This document shows, one piece after another, positions 7,983 to 17,371 of a stretch of 34,666 nt of DNA. The stretch covers positions 1 through 34,666 of the forward strand of contig NZ_QHJH01000069.1 of assembly GCF_003947455.1 (NCBI RefSeq). The letters are read 5' to 3'. The stretch's first letter is position 1. Every line of letters begins with the position of its first letter. The DNA is from Streptomyces sp. WAC 04229 (lineage in GTDB: Bacteria; Actinomycetota; Actinomycetes; Streptomycetales; Streptomycetaceae). Below the pieces are notes generated by a model. That model worked only from the letters and a program-made list of their open reading frames with translations. It did no database searches and was not told the origin of the DNA. The translations under genes were made by a program, and so were the position numbers.

Positions 7983-10198
7983 TTGTCGCCGTCGTCCTTC
8001 TTCTCTTCGCCGCCTTCTTCGCCCTCGATCACGGGGATCAGGGAGAGCTTGCCGCGCGAGTCGATCTCGGCGATCTCGACCTGGACCTTCTGGCCCACAC
8101 CGAGGACGTCCTCGACGTTCTCCACGCGCTTGCCGCCGGCCAGCTTGCGGATCTGCGAGATGTGCAGCAGACCGTCCTTGCCGGGCAGCAGGGAGACGAA
8201 CGCGCCGAAGGTGGTCGTCTTCACGACCGTGCCCAGGTAGCGCTCGCCGACCTCGGGCATGGTCGGGTTGGCGATGCCGTTGATCGTGGCGCGGGCGGCC
8301 TCGGCGGCCGGGCCGTCGGCGGCACCGATGTAGATGGTGCCGTCGTCCTCGATCGTGATGTCGGCGCCCGTGTCCTCCTGGATCTGGTTGATCATCTTGC
8401 CCTTGGGGCCGATGACCTCGCCGATCTTGTCGACCGGGATCTTCACGGTGATGATCCGCGGCGCGTTCGGGGACATCTCGTCCGGCGTGTCGATCGCTTC
8501 CATCATCACGTCGAGGATGTGGAGGCGGGCGTCACGGGCCTGCTTGAGGGCGGCGGCCAGGACGGAGGCGGGGATGCCGTCCAGCTTGGTGTCGAGCTGG
8601 AGGGCGGTCACGAACTCCTTGGTGCCGGCGACCTTGAAGTCCATGTCGCCGAAGGCGTCCTCCGCACCGAGGATGTCGGTGAGGGCGACGTAGTGCGTCT
8701 CGCCGTTGATCTCCTGGGAGATCAGGCCCATGGCGATACCGGCGACGGGGGCCTTCAGCGGCACACCGGCGTTCAGCAGCGACATGGTGGAGGCGCAGAC
8801 CGAGCCCATCGACGTCGAGCCGTTGGAGCCGAGGGCCTCGGACACCTGGCGGATCGCGTAGGGGAACTCCTCGCGCGTCGGCAGCACCGGCACGATCGCG
8901 CGCTCGGCGAGGGCGCCGTGGCCGATCTCGCGGCGCTTCGGGGAGCCGACGCGGCCGGTCTCGCCGACGGAGTACGGCGGGAAGTTGTAGTTGTGCATGT
9001 AGCGCTTGCGGGTCACCGGGGAGAGGGTGTCCAGCTGCTGCTCCATGCGGAGCATGTTGAGGGTGGTGACGCCCAGGATCTGGGTCTCGCCACGCTCGAA
9101 CAGCGCGGAACCGTGCACGCGCGGGATGGCCTCGACCTCGGCGGCCAGGGTGCGGATGTCGGTGACACCGCGGCCGTCGATGCGCTTCTTCTCCTTGATG
9201 ACGCGCTCACGCACCAGGGACTTGGTCAGCGAGCGGTACGCGGCGGAGATCTCCTTCTCGCGGCCCTCGAACTCCGGGAGGAGCTTCTCGGCGGCGAGCG
9301 TCTTGACGCGGTCCAGCTCGGCCTCGCGCTCCTGCTTGCCGGCGATGGTGAGCGCCTGGGAGAGCTCGGGCTTGACGGCGCCGGCGAGGGCTTCCAGGAC
9401 GTCGTCCTGGTAGTCCAGGAAGACGGGGAACTCGCCGGTCGGCTTGGCGGCCTTCGCGGCGAGGTCGGCCTGGGCTCGGCACAGCACCTTGATGAAGGGC
9501 TTCGCGGCCTCGAGACCGGCGGCGACGACCTCCTCGGTGGGGGCCTCGGCGCCGCCCTCGACGAGCTTGACGGTCTTCTCGGTGGCCTCGGCCTCGACCA
9601 TCATGATCGCGACGTCGCCGTCCTCCAGGGCGCGGCCCGCGACGACCATGTCGAAGACGGCGTCCTCGAGCTCGGTGTGCGTCGGGAAGGCCACCCACTG
9701 ACCGCGGATCAGTGCGACGCGGACGCCGCCGATCGGGCCGGAGAAGGGCAGGCCGGCCAGCTGCGTGGACGCGGAGGCGGCGTTGATCGCCACGACGTCG
9801 TACAGGTGGTCGGGGTTGAGGGCCATGATCGTGGCGACGACCTGGATCTCGTTGCGCAGGCCCTTCTTGAAGGACGGGCGCAGCGGGCGGTCGATCAGGC
9901 GGCAGGTGAGGATGGCGTCCTCGGAGGGGCGGCCCTCACGGCGGAAGAAGCTGCCGGGGATCTTGCCGGCGGCGTACATCCGCTCCTCGACGTCCACCGT
10001 GAGCGGGAAGAAGTCGAGCTGGTCCTTGGGGTTCTTGGAGGCGCTCGTGGCCGACAGCACCATGGTGTCGTCGTCCAGGTAGGCCACGGCGGAACCGGCG
10101 GCCTGCCTGGCCAGCCGTCCCGTCTCGAAGCGGATGGTGCGGGTGCCGAACGCGCCGTTGTCGATGACGGCTTCGGCGTAGTGGGTCTCGTTCTCCAC
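7979..10198 (-). CDS. pnp: Polyribonucleotide nucleotidyltransferase (PNPase / GpsI)
   Basis: The 739-aa protein degrades RNA phosphorolytically 3' to 5' and can also add 3' tails. It holds two RNase PH domains joined by a helical region, then a KH domain (VKIPVDKIGEVIGPKGK) and a C-terminal S1 domain (GERYLGTVVKTTTFGAFVSL), ending in an acidic tail. Streptomyces PNPase was first described as guanosine pentaphosphate synthetase I. I chose the GTG at 10198, giving MENETHYAEAVIDNG as I recall for Streptomyces, not an upstream frame extension; GGAG lies about ten bases before. rpsO is upstream on the same strand and the M16 peptidase start overlaps the stop. The intercistronic hairpin before pnp is a likely RNase III site, by analogy with other rpsO-pnp operons. 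Confidence 0.97.
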   Translation of the reverse strand: MENETHYAEAVIDNGAFGTRTIRFETGRLARQAAGSAVAYLDDDTMVLSATSASKNPKDQLDFFPLTVDVEERMYAAGKIPGSFFRREGRPSEDAILTCRLIDRPLRPSFKKGLRNEIQVVATIMALNPDHLYDVVAINAASASTQLAGLPFSGPIGGVRVALIRGQWVAFPTHTELEDAVFDMVVAGRALEDGDVAIMMVEAEATEKTVKLVEGGAEAPTEEVVAAGLEAAKPFIKVLCRAQADLAAKAAKPTGEFPVFLDYQDDVLEALAGAVKPELSQALTIAGKQEREAELDRVKTLAAEKLLPEFEGREKEISAAYRSLTKSLVRERVIKEKKRIDGRGVTDIRTLAAEVEAIPRVHGSALFERGETQILGVTTLNMLRMEQQLDTLSPVTRKRYMHNYNFPPYSVGETGRVGSPKRREIGHGALAERAIVPVLPTREEFPYAIRQVSEALGSNGSTSMGSVCASTMSLLNAGVPLKAPVAGIAMGLISQEINGETHYVALTDILGAEDAFGDMDFKVAGTKEFVTALQLDTKLDGIPASVLAAALKQARDARLHILDVMMEAIDTPDEMSPNAPRIITVKIPVDKIGEVIGPKGKMINQIQEDTGADITIEDDGTIYIGAADGPAAEAARATINGIANPTMPEVGERYLGTVVKTTTFGAFVSLLPGKDGLLHISQIRKLAGGKRVENVEDVLGVGQKVQVEIAEIDSRGKLSLIPVIEGEEGGEEKKDDGDK

Positions 10199-10454
10199 TA
10201 GTGATTTCTCCGATACTTTGTCGTCTTTTGTCCCGCGCCGCCCGTGTGGCGGGGGGACGATGCCGGAGAAGCGTTCCGTGCAATGCGGGCCGGTCTTCGA
10301 TCGAAGCACCCGGGATTCTGCCCCCGGGGGCCACTACCGAGGACCGGCGGCGGCGAAGCGCGCTTCTCCTCGTTTCGTTCGTCGAGTCCTACGTCGTACG
10401 TGCTGTGTCTGATACCACACTACAAAGGGCGGGCGACACCGCGCACGTACAGCA

Positions 10455-10492
10455 AAGGGAGCGGCCCCCGAACGAATGGGAACCGCTCCCTT
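10455..10492 (-). terminator. rpsO-pnp intercistronic hairpin
   Basis: AAGGGAGCGG (10455-10464) pairs perfectly with CCGCTCCCTT (10483-10492) around an 18-base loop, ten bases past the rpsO stop. It may act as an attenuating terminator for rpsO and as a processing site for the rpsO-pnp transcript. The remaining bases to the pnp start (10199-10454) hold no gene; they probably contain a second pnp promoter, but I cannot point to its boxes. Confidence 0.8.
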
Positions 10493-10501
10493 CACGGCGT
10501 C

Positions 10502-10789
10502 CTACTTGGCGCCCGCCGCACCGCGGCGGATGCCGAGGCGCTCGACCAGCGCACGGAAGCGCTGGATGTCCTTCTTGGCGAGGTACTGCAGCAGCCGGCG
10601 ACGCTGGCCGACCAGGATCAGCAGACCACGACGGGAGTGGTGGTCGTGCTTGTGGGTCTTGAGGTGCTCGGTCAGGTCGGAGATCCGACGGGACAGGAGC
10701 GCGACCTGGACCTCGGGGGAGCCGGTGTCGCCCTCCTTGGTACCGAACTCGGAGACGATCTGCTTCTTCACTGCGGCGTCGAGCGACAC
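10502..10789 (-). CDS. rpsO: 30S ribosomal protein S15
   Basis: The 95-aa product is ribosomal protein S15, which binds 16S rRNA early in assembly of the small subunit. The conserved GDTGSPEVQVALLS and the THKHDHHSRRGLL stretch are present, and length is close to the usual 89-95 aa. The GTG at 10789 is preceded by AAGAGGAGTACGC, an excellent ribosome-binding site, and overrides a longer frame. In many bacteria S15 controls its own mRNA through the leader; I cannot see a specific fold here. Confidence 0.98.
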   Translation of the reverse strand: MSLDAAVKKQIVSEFGTKEGDTGSPEVQVALLSRRISDLTEHLKTHKHDHHSRRGLLILVGQRRRLLQYLAKKDIQRFRALVERLGIRRGAAGAK

Positions 10790-11090
10790 GCGTACTCCTC
10801 TTAGTCTGTGTGTGGCCACCGAGTGCCCCCGGTCTACGTCTCGGGGGATCTTCCGTAACTCGGAAGGCGGGGATCCGCTGGGCGCGGCCTCCAGGGCTCA
10901 GGCTCCGGGGGCGCGTACACATACGGCCGTCACACAGCGTACCAGCCTGGACGGAGGCCCTTTTCCCCAGGCTCGGCGGCCCGTCCGCCACCCTTGCGGT
11001 CACGGTTATCCACAAACCGCTGAACAGGCAGAACGACGAGAAGTAGGGTGACCGCACAGACAGCTCGCAGTGCAGGAAGGACCGCCCACC
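10790..11090. promoter_or_regulatory. Divergent promoter region rpsO / bldB
   Basis: The 301 bases between the divergent rpsO and bldB starts contain no gene. For bldB, CTGAAC (11020-11025) and TAGGGT (11044-11049) on the plus strand are 18 bases apart, a good match to a vegetative-type promoter, giving a start near 11056 and a leader of about 35 bases. For rpsO no convincing pair of boxes was found. Confidence 0.5.
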
Positions 11091-11387
11091 ATGGTCGATG
11101 CCGAGGACCAGGAACTCAAGGCGCGCAAGGACCGGGAGCGGGACGAGCTCTACGCCCTCGACATCTCCAGCGTCGAATGGCACAGCGCGCCCGGCACCGA
11201 GGAGCACGAGGAGCGGGTGGAGATCGCCTACCTGCCCGAGGGTGCCGTGGCCATGCGGTCGTCGCTGGACCCGGACACTGTGCTGCGGTACACGGAGGCG
11301 GAGTGGCGGGCGTTCGTGCTCGGGGCGCGGGACGGGGAATTCGACCTGGAGCCCGCGGGGCGGGATGCCGAGGGCGGCGGCCAGTAG
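11091..11387 (+). CDS. bldB: BldB/DUF397-family small protein, probable BldB
   Basis: The 98-aa protein has a charged helical start (residues 5-20), then a DUF397-type fold: a VEWHS strand, VEIAYLPEGAVAMRSSLDP, and the C-terminal VLRYTEAEWRAFVLGARDGEF. DUF397 proteins include BldB, a small dimeric regulator needed for aerial hyphae and antibiotic production in Streptomyces. The length, the lack of a neighbouring helix-turn-helix partner and the position beside the ESX-like locus all fit BldB itself; another DUF397 paralogue is the main alternative. The ATG at 11091 has GGAAGGA ten bases upstream. A hairpin at 11395-11424 ends the unit. Confidence 0.7.
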   Translation: MVDAEDQELKARKDRERDELYALDISSVEWHSAPGTEEHEERVEIAYLPEGAVAMRSSLDPDTVLRYTEAEWRAFVLGARDGEFDLEPAGRDAEGGGQ

Positions 11388-11394
11388 CATCCCG

Positions 11395-11424
11395 GCGGGC
11401 GGCGGCCACGCGGCGGCCGCCCGC
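11395..11424. terminator. Bidirectional hairpin between bldB and eccD
   Basis: GCGGGCGGC (11395-11403) and GCCGCCCGC (11416-11424) form a nine-base-pair GC stem with a 12-base loop between two convergent genes. It would work for both strands. Confidence 0.65.
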
Positions 11425-11434
11425 GCAATCCGCC

Positions 11435-12952
11435 TCAATTTCCTGACATCGACCGCGCCGCGGCATAGACGTCGAACACGGCGAGCGCCAGGGGAATCAA
11501 CGTCAGCAGCACGAAGACTTCGGCGATCTCCATGAACCGTCCCCAGAAAGGCGTCACGCCGCGCCGCGGGACCATCAAGCCGATCGCGGTGACCAGGGCC
11601 ACGGCCCCCACGACCACCGCGGCCAGCCACACGCTGCGGATGTCAAGGGCGCCGGTGTCGCCCTTGAGCGCGTCGTGCCAGTACTCCACTGGGGGGTTCA
11701 TCGCCAATCCCAGACCGAGGAAGACGAGACAGGCGAGCCCGGCGGCCAGCGATGCGGCGACCTGAGCGGTGTAGCGGAAGAGCTGAGCCCGCATCACCAT
11801 CGCGACCCCGGTGGCGAGCGTAAGCAGTTGCGCCCACACGTTGTCCGTGAAGCTCAGCACGATCGACGCGCCCACCGAGATCAGCGCACAGCCGCCGACC
11901 AGTCCCGCGAGGAGTTCGTGGCCGCGACGTGCCTGGGCGGCGACGCGCTCGGCGTCCACGGGTTCCGGGGCGGTGTCGTCCGCCGAGTAGGAGCCGCGCG
12001 GCCCGTTGGGCGGCTCGAAGCCGATGGGGATCCTTGCGAAGCGTAGGGACAGGCCCGGCAGGAAGGCGAGGGCGCACACCGACAGGGGCGCGCAGATCGC
12101 GGCCGCCTCCATGGGCCGTAGGTCCGTCAGCATCGCCACGAACGTCGTGAGCAGGCCGATCGCCGCGCCGAAGACGAAGGCCACGAAGGGGCTGTCGCCG
12201 CCCGGCGACACCAGGGTGAGTACCACGGACACGACCAGGACAGCCGCGCACGCCAACAGGAACTGAAGCCGCCCGACGCCCTGCCCGTCGGCGAGCGGCA
12301 GCAGTCCTGAACCGGCCACGGCGATGTTCGGCAGCGCGCCCAGGCCGAGGGCGACCGCGAAACCCCGGTCGTCGTAGACGCGGGCTCGGACACACGCGAA
12401 GGTGACGAGAAGGACTCCGGTGACCGCGGCGACTATGCCTTGCAGGCTGTGCATGTCGTGGCGGATGTGGGCACTCCAGACCACGAACGCCGACAGCGCC
12501 GCGAGGACCCCTGCGCCGACCAGGCCGGCCACGCGCGTGAGCGCGCCGTCCCACAAGGTGCGGTCGTGGGTGACGGCGGATGCGACGGCCTCCGAGACGT
12601 CGTCGAAGACGGCCGGGGGGAGGGAGTCGGCGAACGGGCGCAGTGTGAGCAGTTCGCCGTCCAGGATGCGCTGGGCCGCAAAGGACCGGGCACTGTCGAG
12701 GACGGTCCCGTCCCGTCGTACGAGGTGATATCCGACCGGTGCGCCCTCAGCGGGACTCTGCCGGGAGAACCGCAGAATTTCGGGGTACAGGTCGGCGACC
12801 GGTACGTCGTCGGGCAGTGCCACGTCGATGCGGCTGTCGGGCGCAACGATGGTGACCCGGCAGAAGCCGAGCCCCGAGCCCGCCGCGGCCGGGGCGACGG
12901 TGCCCCCCGCTCCGCCTGTCGCGCCGGTGGGCGCGGAGGCCGTCATGGTCAC
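11435..12952 (-). CDS. eccD: Type VII secretion membrane channel protein EccD
   Basis: The about 505-aa protein has an N-terminal ubiquitin-like (YukD-like) domain (about residues 25-105, from FCRVTIVAPDSRIDVALPDDVPVADLYP). About eleven hydrophobic helices follow to the C-terminus, which is the EccD layout. EccD dimers form the membrane scaffold of the ESX pore. A charged loop with the PPNGPRGSYSADD segment splits the helices. I chose GTG at 12952 because AGGGGG lies about eight bases upstream; the ATG two codons later is the alternative, and an in-frame extension further upstream looks unlike coding sequence. The gene diverges from eccC across a 281-base gap. Confidence 0.93.
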   Translation of the reverse strand: MTMTASAPTGATGGAGGTVAPAAAGSGLGFCRVTIVAPDSRIDVALPDDVPVADLYPEILRFSRQSPAEGAPVGYHLVRRDGTVLDSARSFAAQRILDGELLTLRPFADSLPPAVFDDVSEAVASAVTHDRTLWDGALTRVAGLVGAGVLAALSAFVVWSAHIRHDMHSLQGIVAAVTGVLLVTFACVRARVYDDRGFAVALGLGALPNIAVAGSGLLPLADGQGVGRLQFLLACAAVLVVSVVLTLVSPGGDSPFVAFVFGAAIGLLTTFVAMLTDLRPMEAAAICAPLSVCALAFLPGLSLRFARIPIGFEPPNGPRGSYSADDTAPEPVDAERVAAQARRGHELLAGLVGGCALISVGASIVLSFTDNVWAQLLTLATGVAMVMRAQLFRYTAQVAASLAAGLACLVFLGLGLAMNPPVEYWHDALKGDTGALDIRSVWLAAVVVGAVALVTAIGLMVPRRGVTPFWGRFMEIAEVFVLLTLIPLALAVFDVYAAARSMSGN

Positions 12953-13233
12953 CCGGTGTTCCCCCTCATAGGTGATGTCGGAAAGGTGCGGTACGGACGC
13001 GGCCTCGCCGCCGCCCGGACGCCTGGCAGGTGTGCGCTTCTGCCGAGCGTTGCGCGGTCCACAAGGTTCCCGGCCCTGTTCCCGGCGGGTTCGCAAGTGC
13101 GCACGCGTCGCACAGGCACCCTACCGCCCGGTGCTGTCGGTGCGTGTCAGTAGGATCGCCCTCCGCGACCGACGTGCGCCGGGAGACGGGCGGCGGACGG
13201 AACGGGTCGGCCAGCCAAGGGAATTGGTACGCA
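12953..13233. promoter_or_regulatory. Divergent region between eccD and eccC
   Basis: No gene is seen in these 281 bases. A -10-like TAGGAT at 13151-13156 on the plus strand lies about 78 bases before the eccC start, but without a recognisable -35. This is the presumed promoter region for both core secretion genes. Confidence 0.35.
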
Positions 13234-16200
13234 TTGAGTCACATCATCGTCAAGCGCCCGCCTCGGGCACTGCCGAAGAACGTGCCCACGGAGGAGGTCC
13301 ACCTCCAGCCACCGCCGGAACTTCCGCGCGGGCAGCAGGAGGGCGTCTGGATGCAACTCCTGCCCATGCTCGGCATGGGCGGGTCCGTGGTTTTCTTCTT
13401 CAGTCCCCAGGCCCATCCCTTCATGAAGATCATGGGGATGGTGATGGTGGCGTCCACCGTCGCCATGGGTGTCGCGATGCTCATCCGCTACCGCCGCGGC
13501 AACCAGGGCCAGATGGCCGACATGCGCAGGGACTACCTGCGCTACCTGTCGCAGGCCAGGCGGGCCGCGCAGAAGACGGCGACGGCTCAACGCGACGCCC
13601 AGTACTACCTGCACCCCTCGCCCGAGCAACTGTGGGCGCTGGTCGCCGAGGGCAGTCGGACCTGGGAACGGCGCACCGGTGACGAGGACTTCGGACAGGT
13701 ACGCGTGGGTCTCGGCCCGCAGGCCCTGGCAACTCCCCTGGTACCACCAGAGACCGCTCCGGTGGACGAGCTTGAGCCGCTGACCACGGGCGCCATGCAG
13801 CGCTTCCTGGCCACGCACAGCATCCTTGAGGACCTGCCGATGGCGGTCTCACTGAGGGCCTTCTACCACGTGACGATCAGCGGTGAGCCGGTCACCGTTC
13901 GCGGCACCGCCCGTGCCGTCACCGCCTCGCTCGCCGCGCTGCACTCGCCCGAGGACCTGGTGATCGCCATCGCCGCCGGGCACGAGTCTGCGCCGGAATG
14001 GGAGTGGGCCAAGTGGCTGCCCCACGTCCAGGCCGAGGGTGTCACGGACGGCGCGGGCTCCAGGCGCCTGATCACGGCCGACCCGGCGGCCCTGGAGGAC
14101 TTGCTCGGCGCTCGTCTTGAGGCCCGCCCCAGGTTCCACCCGGGCGGACGACCGGTGCCCGAGCAGCCGCACCTGGTTGTTGTGCTCGACGGGGTTTCCC
14201 TGCTGCCGACGTCGCTGCTGGCCACTCCTGAGGGCCTGCAGGGCGTGACTGTGCTGGAGGTGGTTCCCGGCACCCTCACGACCGGGCGCGGAGACCTCTC
14301 TGTCGTCGTACAGCCGAAGGCCCTGCGCCTGGAGTCGGCCCACGGCGCGGTCTACGAGGGCGTGCCCGACGTCCTCTCCGCCCCTGGCGCGGAAGCGCTG
14401 GCCCGGCAGCTCGCGCCGCTGCGCATGGGGGCCGGCGGGGACAACGACGAGCCGCTCCTCGCCAATCTGGACTTCACCGACCTGCTCGGTCTCGGCGACG
14501 CCGCCTCCGTCGATCCGCTCCGGACGTGGCGGCCACGCTCACAGTCCGAACGGCTCAGGGTACCGATCGGCGTCGGCGAGGACGGCCGGCCCGTGATGCT
14601 CGACCTGAAGGAGGCGGCGCAGGAGGGCATGGGGCCGCACGGCCTGTGTGTGGGTGCGACCGGCTCCGGCAAGTCGGAGCTGTTGCGTACGCTGGTTCTC
14701 GGCCTGGCGGTGACCCACTCGTCCGAGACCCTCAACTTCGTACTCGCCGACTTCAAGGGTGGTGCGACGTTCGCCGGGATGGCCCAACTCCCCCACGTCG
14801 CCGCCGTGATCACCAACCTCGCGGACGACCTCACGCTGGTGGACCGGATGGGCGACTCGATCCGCGGCGAGCTCAACCGCCGGCAGGAGCTGCTCCGCGA
14901 CGCGGGCAACTACGCCAACATTCACGACTACGAGAAGGCCCGCGCGGCGGGTGCCGCGCTGCAGGCGATTCCCTCGCTCGTCCTGGTCATCGACGAGTTC
15001 AGTGAACTGCTCACGGCGAAACCGGACTTCATCGAGATGTTCGTGCAGATCGGCCGCATCGGCCGGTCACTCGGGGTGCATCTGCTGCTCGCCTCGCAGC
15101 GGCTCGAGGAAGGACGCCTGCGCGGACTGGAGACCTATCTGTCCTACCGGATCGGTCTGCGCACCTTTTCCGCGGCCGAGTCCCGGGCCGCGCTCGGCGT
15201 CCCGGACGCCTACGAGCTGCCGAACGTCCCCGGTTCCGGCTTCCTGAAGTTCGGTACCGACGAGATGGTGCGTTTCAAGGCCGCGTACGTGTCGGGGGTG
15301 TACCGCGCGAGTGCACGGCAGACGGCGTCCTCCGGCGGCCCGCCGCCGGTCGACCGGCGGCCGGTGCTGTTCACCGCCGCCGAGGTCCCGGTGCGGTACG
15401 CGGCGGTACCGCCACAGCGCGAGGAGGGTCTGGACGAGTCGGGCGACGCCCTCGCCGACACCGTGCTCGACGTCGTCGTCCGGCGGCTGGAGGCGCAGGG
15501 CCCGTCGGCACACCAGGTGTGGCTGCCGCCGCTGGACAGCCCGCCGTCGCTCGACGCGCTGCTGCCCGGCCTCGCCCCGGTGGCAGGGCGCGGCCTGACC
15601 CAGCCCGGCTACGAAGGCGCGGGGCGACTCGTGGTGCCGCTCGGCATCGTGGACAAGCCGTACGAGCAGCGCCGGGACCCGTTGTGGGTGGACTTCTCGG
15701 GCGCCGCCGGCCACATGCAGATCCTGGGTGGACCGCAGTCGGGCAAGTCGACGCTGCTGCGGTCGCTCATCTCGTCCTTCGCCCTCACGCACACCCCGCA
15801 CGAGGTGCAGTTCTACGGACTGGACTTCGGTGGCGGCGGCCTGTCGGCGGTGGCCGGCCTGCCGCACGTAGGCGGTGTGGCCTCACGCCTCGATCCCGAG
15901 AAGGTACGACGCACGACGGCCGAGGTGTACGGCGTGCTGACCCGCCGGGAGGAGTACTTCCGTACGACGGGCATCTCCTCGATCGCAGAGTTCCGCGCCC
16001 GCCGCGCGCGAGGCGACATCACGGTGACCGATCAGCCGTGGGGCGACGTGTTCCTTGCGATCGACGGGTGGGGGAACTTCCGCGCGGACTACGAGGCGCT
16101 GGAGTCGATCGTGCTGGACATCGCGGCCCGCGGACTCGGCTACGGCATCCACGTGGTCCTCACCGCGTCGCGCTCCATGGAGGTCCGCAGCAACCTCAAG

Positions 16201-17211
16201 GACCACCTGATGAACCGCCTCGAACTCCGGCTTGGCGACCCGATGGACTCCGAGTTCGACCGCAAGGTCGCGGCGACCGTACCGACGGGCGTTCCCGGGC
16301 GTGGCCAGACTCCGCAGAAGCAGCACTTCATGGCGGCGGTCCCGCGCATGGACGGGCTGTCCTCCGACACGGACCTCGCAGAGGCCACGCAGGCGCTCGG
16401 GAACGAGGTCACGCGGCACTGGCAGCAGCCGGGTGCGCCCGCGGTGCGGTTGCTGCCACGCGAGTTCCCGGTGCACGAGCTGCCGCCGGGCGACCGGTTC
16501 CCGCGACGTGGCGTGTCGTTCGCGCTCGACGAGGACAACATCGAACCGGTCTTCGTGGACTTCGACCAGGATCCGTTCTTCCTGATCTTCGGCGAGAGCG
16601 AGTCCGGCAAGTCCAACCTGCTGAAGGTGCTCATCCAGCGGCTCACCGAGCGCTACGACGGCGACTCCTGCAAGCTGTTCGTCATCGACAACCGCCGCTC
16701 CCTGCTGGGGGTGACCCCGCCCTCGCACCTCGCCGAGTACGTGCCCATGTCGAATCAGATGCAGCATCACATGGACGCGCTGGCCGAACTGATGCAGCGC
16801 CGTACGCCGACCGCCGACGTCACGCCGGAGCAGTTGCGCGACCGCAGTTGGTGGCAGGGCCCGACGGTGTACATCGTCATCGACGACTTCGACCTGGTGG
16901 CCACGTCGAGCGGCAACCCGCTGGCGGGCCTGACGGAACTCCTCCCCTTCGCCAGGGACGTCGGCGTGCGCTTCATCATCGCCCGCTCGACCGCGGGCGC
17001 GGGCCGCGCCGGTTACGAGGCCTTCATGCAGCGCCTCAAGGAACTCGGCGCCCAGGGCGTCGTCCTCGGCGGCGATCCGGCAGAGGGCGACCTGCTCGGC
17101 GGAGTACGGCCGCGTCCGATGCCGCCGGGGCGGGGTGTGTTCGTGTCGCGGCGGCGAGGGAAGCCGCTGGTGCAGGTGGGGTTGGTGGAGGACCCCGGCG
17201 GCCGGTGGTGA
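13234..17211 (+). CDS. eccC: Type VII secretion ATPase EccC (FtsK/SpoIIIE type)
   Basis: The 1325-aa motor protein is anchored by two N-terminal membrane helices (about residues 45-90) and has three ATPase domains. Walker A motifs are GATGSGKS (474-481), GGPQSGKS (832-839) and GESESGKS (1120-1127). Walker B of domain 1 is LVIDEF (584-589), with the catalytic Glu. Domain 2 has FLAIDGW (from 940) and domain 3 has VYIVIDDF (from 1212), both without Glu after the Asp. So only the first domain looks fully catalytic, as is known for EccC/EssC proteins. It drives export of WXG100 substrates such as EsxA/EsxB. The TTG start at 13234 gives MSHIIVKRPPR, the expected N-terminus, after AAGGGA; upstream frame lacks coding character. 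Confidence 0.96.
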   Translation: MSHIIVKRPPRALPKNVPTEEVHLQPPPELPRGQQEGVWMQLLPMLGMGGSVVFFFSPQAHPFMKIMGMVMVASTVAMGVAMLIRYRRGNQGQMADMRRDYLRYLSQARRAAQKTATAQRDAQYYLHPSPEQLWALVAEGSRTWERRTGDEDFGQVRVGLGPQALATPLVPPETAPVDELEPLTTGAMQRFLATHSILEDLPMAVSLRAFYHVTISGEPVTVRGTARAVTASLAALHSPEDLVIAIAAGHESAPEWEWAKWLPHVQAEGVTDGAGSRRLITADPAALEDLLGARLEARPRFHPGGRPVPEQPHLVVVLDGVSLLPTSLLATPEGLQGVTVLEVVPGTLTTGRGDLSVVVQPKALRLESAHGAVYEGVPDVLSAPGAEALARQLAPLRMGAGGDNDEPLLANLDFTDLLGLGDAASVDPLRTWRPRSQSERLRVPIGVGEDGRPVMLDLKEAAQEGMGPHGLCVGATGSGKSELLRTLVLGLAVTHSSETLNFVLADFKGGATFAGMAQLPHVAAVITNLADDLTLVDRMGDSIRGELNRRQELLRDAGNYANIHDYEKARAAGAALQAIPSLVLVIDEFSELLTAKPDFIEMFVQIGRIGRSLGVHLLLASQRLEEGRLRGLETYLSYRIGLRTFSAAESRAALGVPDAYELPNVPGSGFLKFGTDEMVRFKAAYVSGVYRASARQTASSGGPPPVDRRPVLFTAAEVPVRYAAVPPQREEGLDESGDALADTVLDVVVRRLEAQGPSAHQVWLPPLDSPPSLDALLPGLAPVAGRGLTQPGYEGAGRLVVPLGIVDKPYEQRRDPLWVDFSGAAGHMQILGGPQSGKSTLLRSLISSFALTHTPHEVQFYGLDFGGGGLSAVAGLPHVGGVASRLDPEKVRRTTAEVYGVLTRREEYFRTTGISSIAEFRARRARGDITVTDQPWGDVFLAIDGWGNFRADYEALESIVLDIAARGLGYGIHVVLTASRSMEVRSNLKDHLMNRLELRLGDPMDSEFDRKVAATVPTGVPGRGQTPQKQHFMAAVPRMDGLSSDTDLAEATQALGNEVTRHWQQPGAPAVRLLPREFPVHELPPGDRFPRRGVSFALDEDNIEPVFVDFDQDPFFLIFGESESGKSNLLKVLIQRLTERYDGDSCKLFVIDNRRSLLGVTPPSHLAEYVPMSNQMQHHMDALAELMQRRTPTADVTPEQLRDRSWWQGPTVYIVIDDFDLVATSSGNPLAGLTELLPFARDVGVRFIIARSTAGAGRAGYEAFMQRLKELGAQGVVLGGDPAEGDLLGGVRPRPMPPGRGVFVSRRRGKPLVQVGLVEDPGGRW

Positions 17212-17276
17212 ACGGGGCCCTGGCGGCCGGTCCGGTCCGCCAGACGGCCTTCGGGTGAACTGCTCCAGATACGAGA

Positions 17277-17309
17277 GAGGGTGGGCGTCTCCCGTGCACG
17301 CCCACCCTC
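17277..17309. terminator. Bidirectional terminator between eccC and esxA
   Basis: GAGGGTGGGCGT (17277-17288) and ACGCCCACCCTC (17298-17309) form a perfect 12-base-pair stem with a nine-base loop. It lies between the convergent eccC and esxA stops. Confidence 0.88.
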
Positions 17310-17371
17310 GTCCTCGTCGCAGCAACGGCTCGGACCGCCTGCGCCAGTTACCCCACCTGCCGCACCGGCGG

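Noticed and set aside
8162..10201. Long plus-strand open frame opposite pnp
   Set aside because: Same kind of GC-rich antisense shadow; the PNPase frame has all expected domains.
15519..17258. Second plus-strand frame overlapping eccC
   Set aside because: Arg/Ala/Gly-rich with no motif, while the eccC frame carries three ATPase domains through the same bases.
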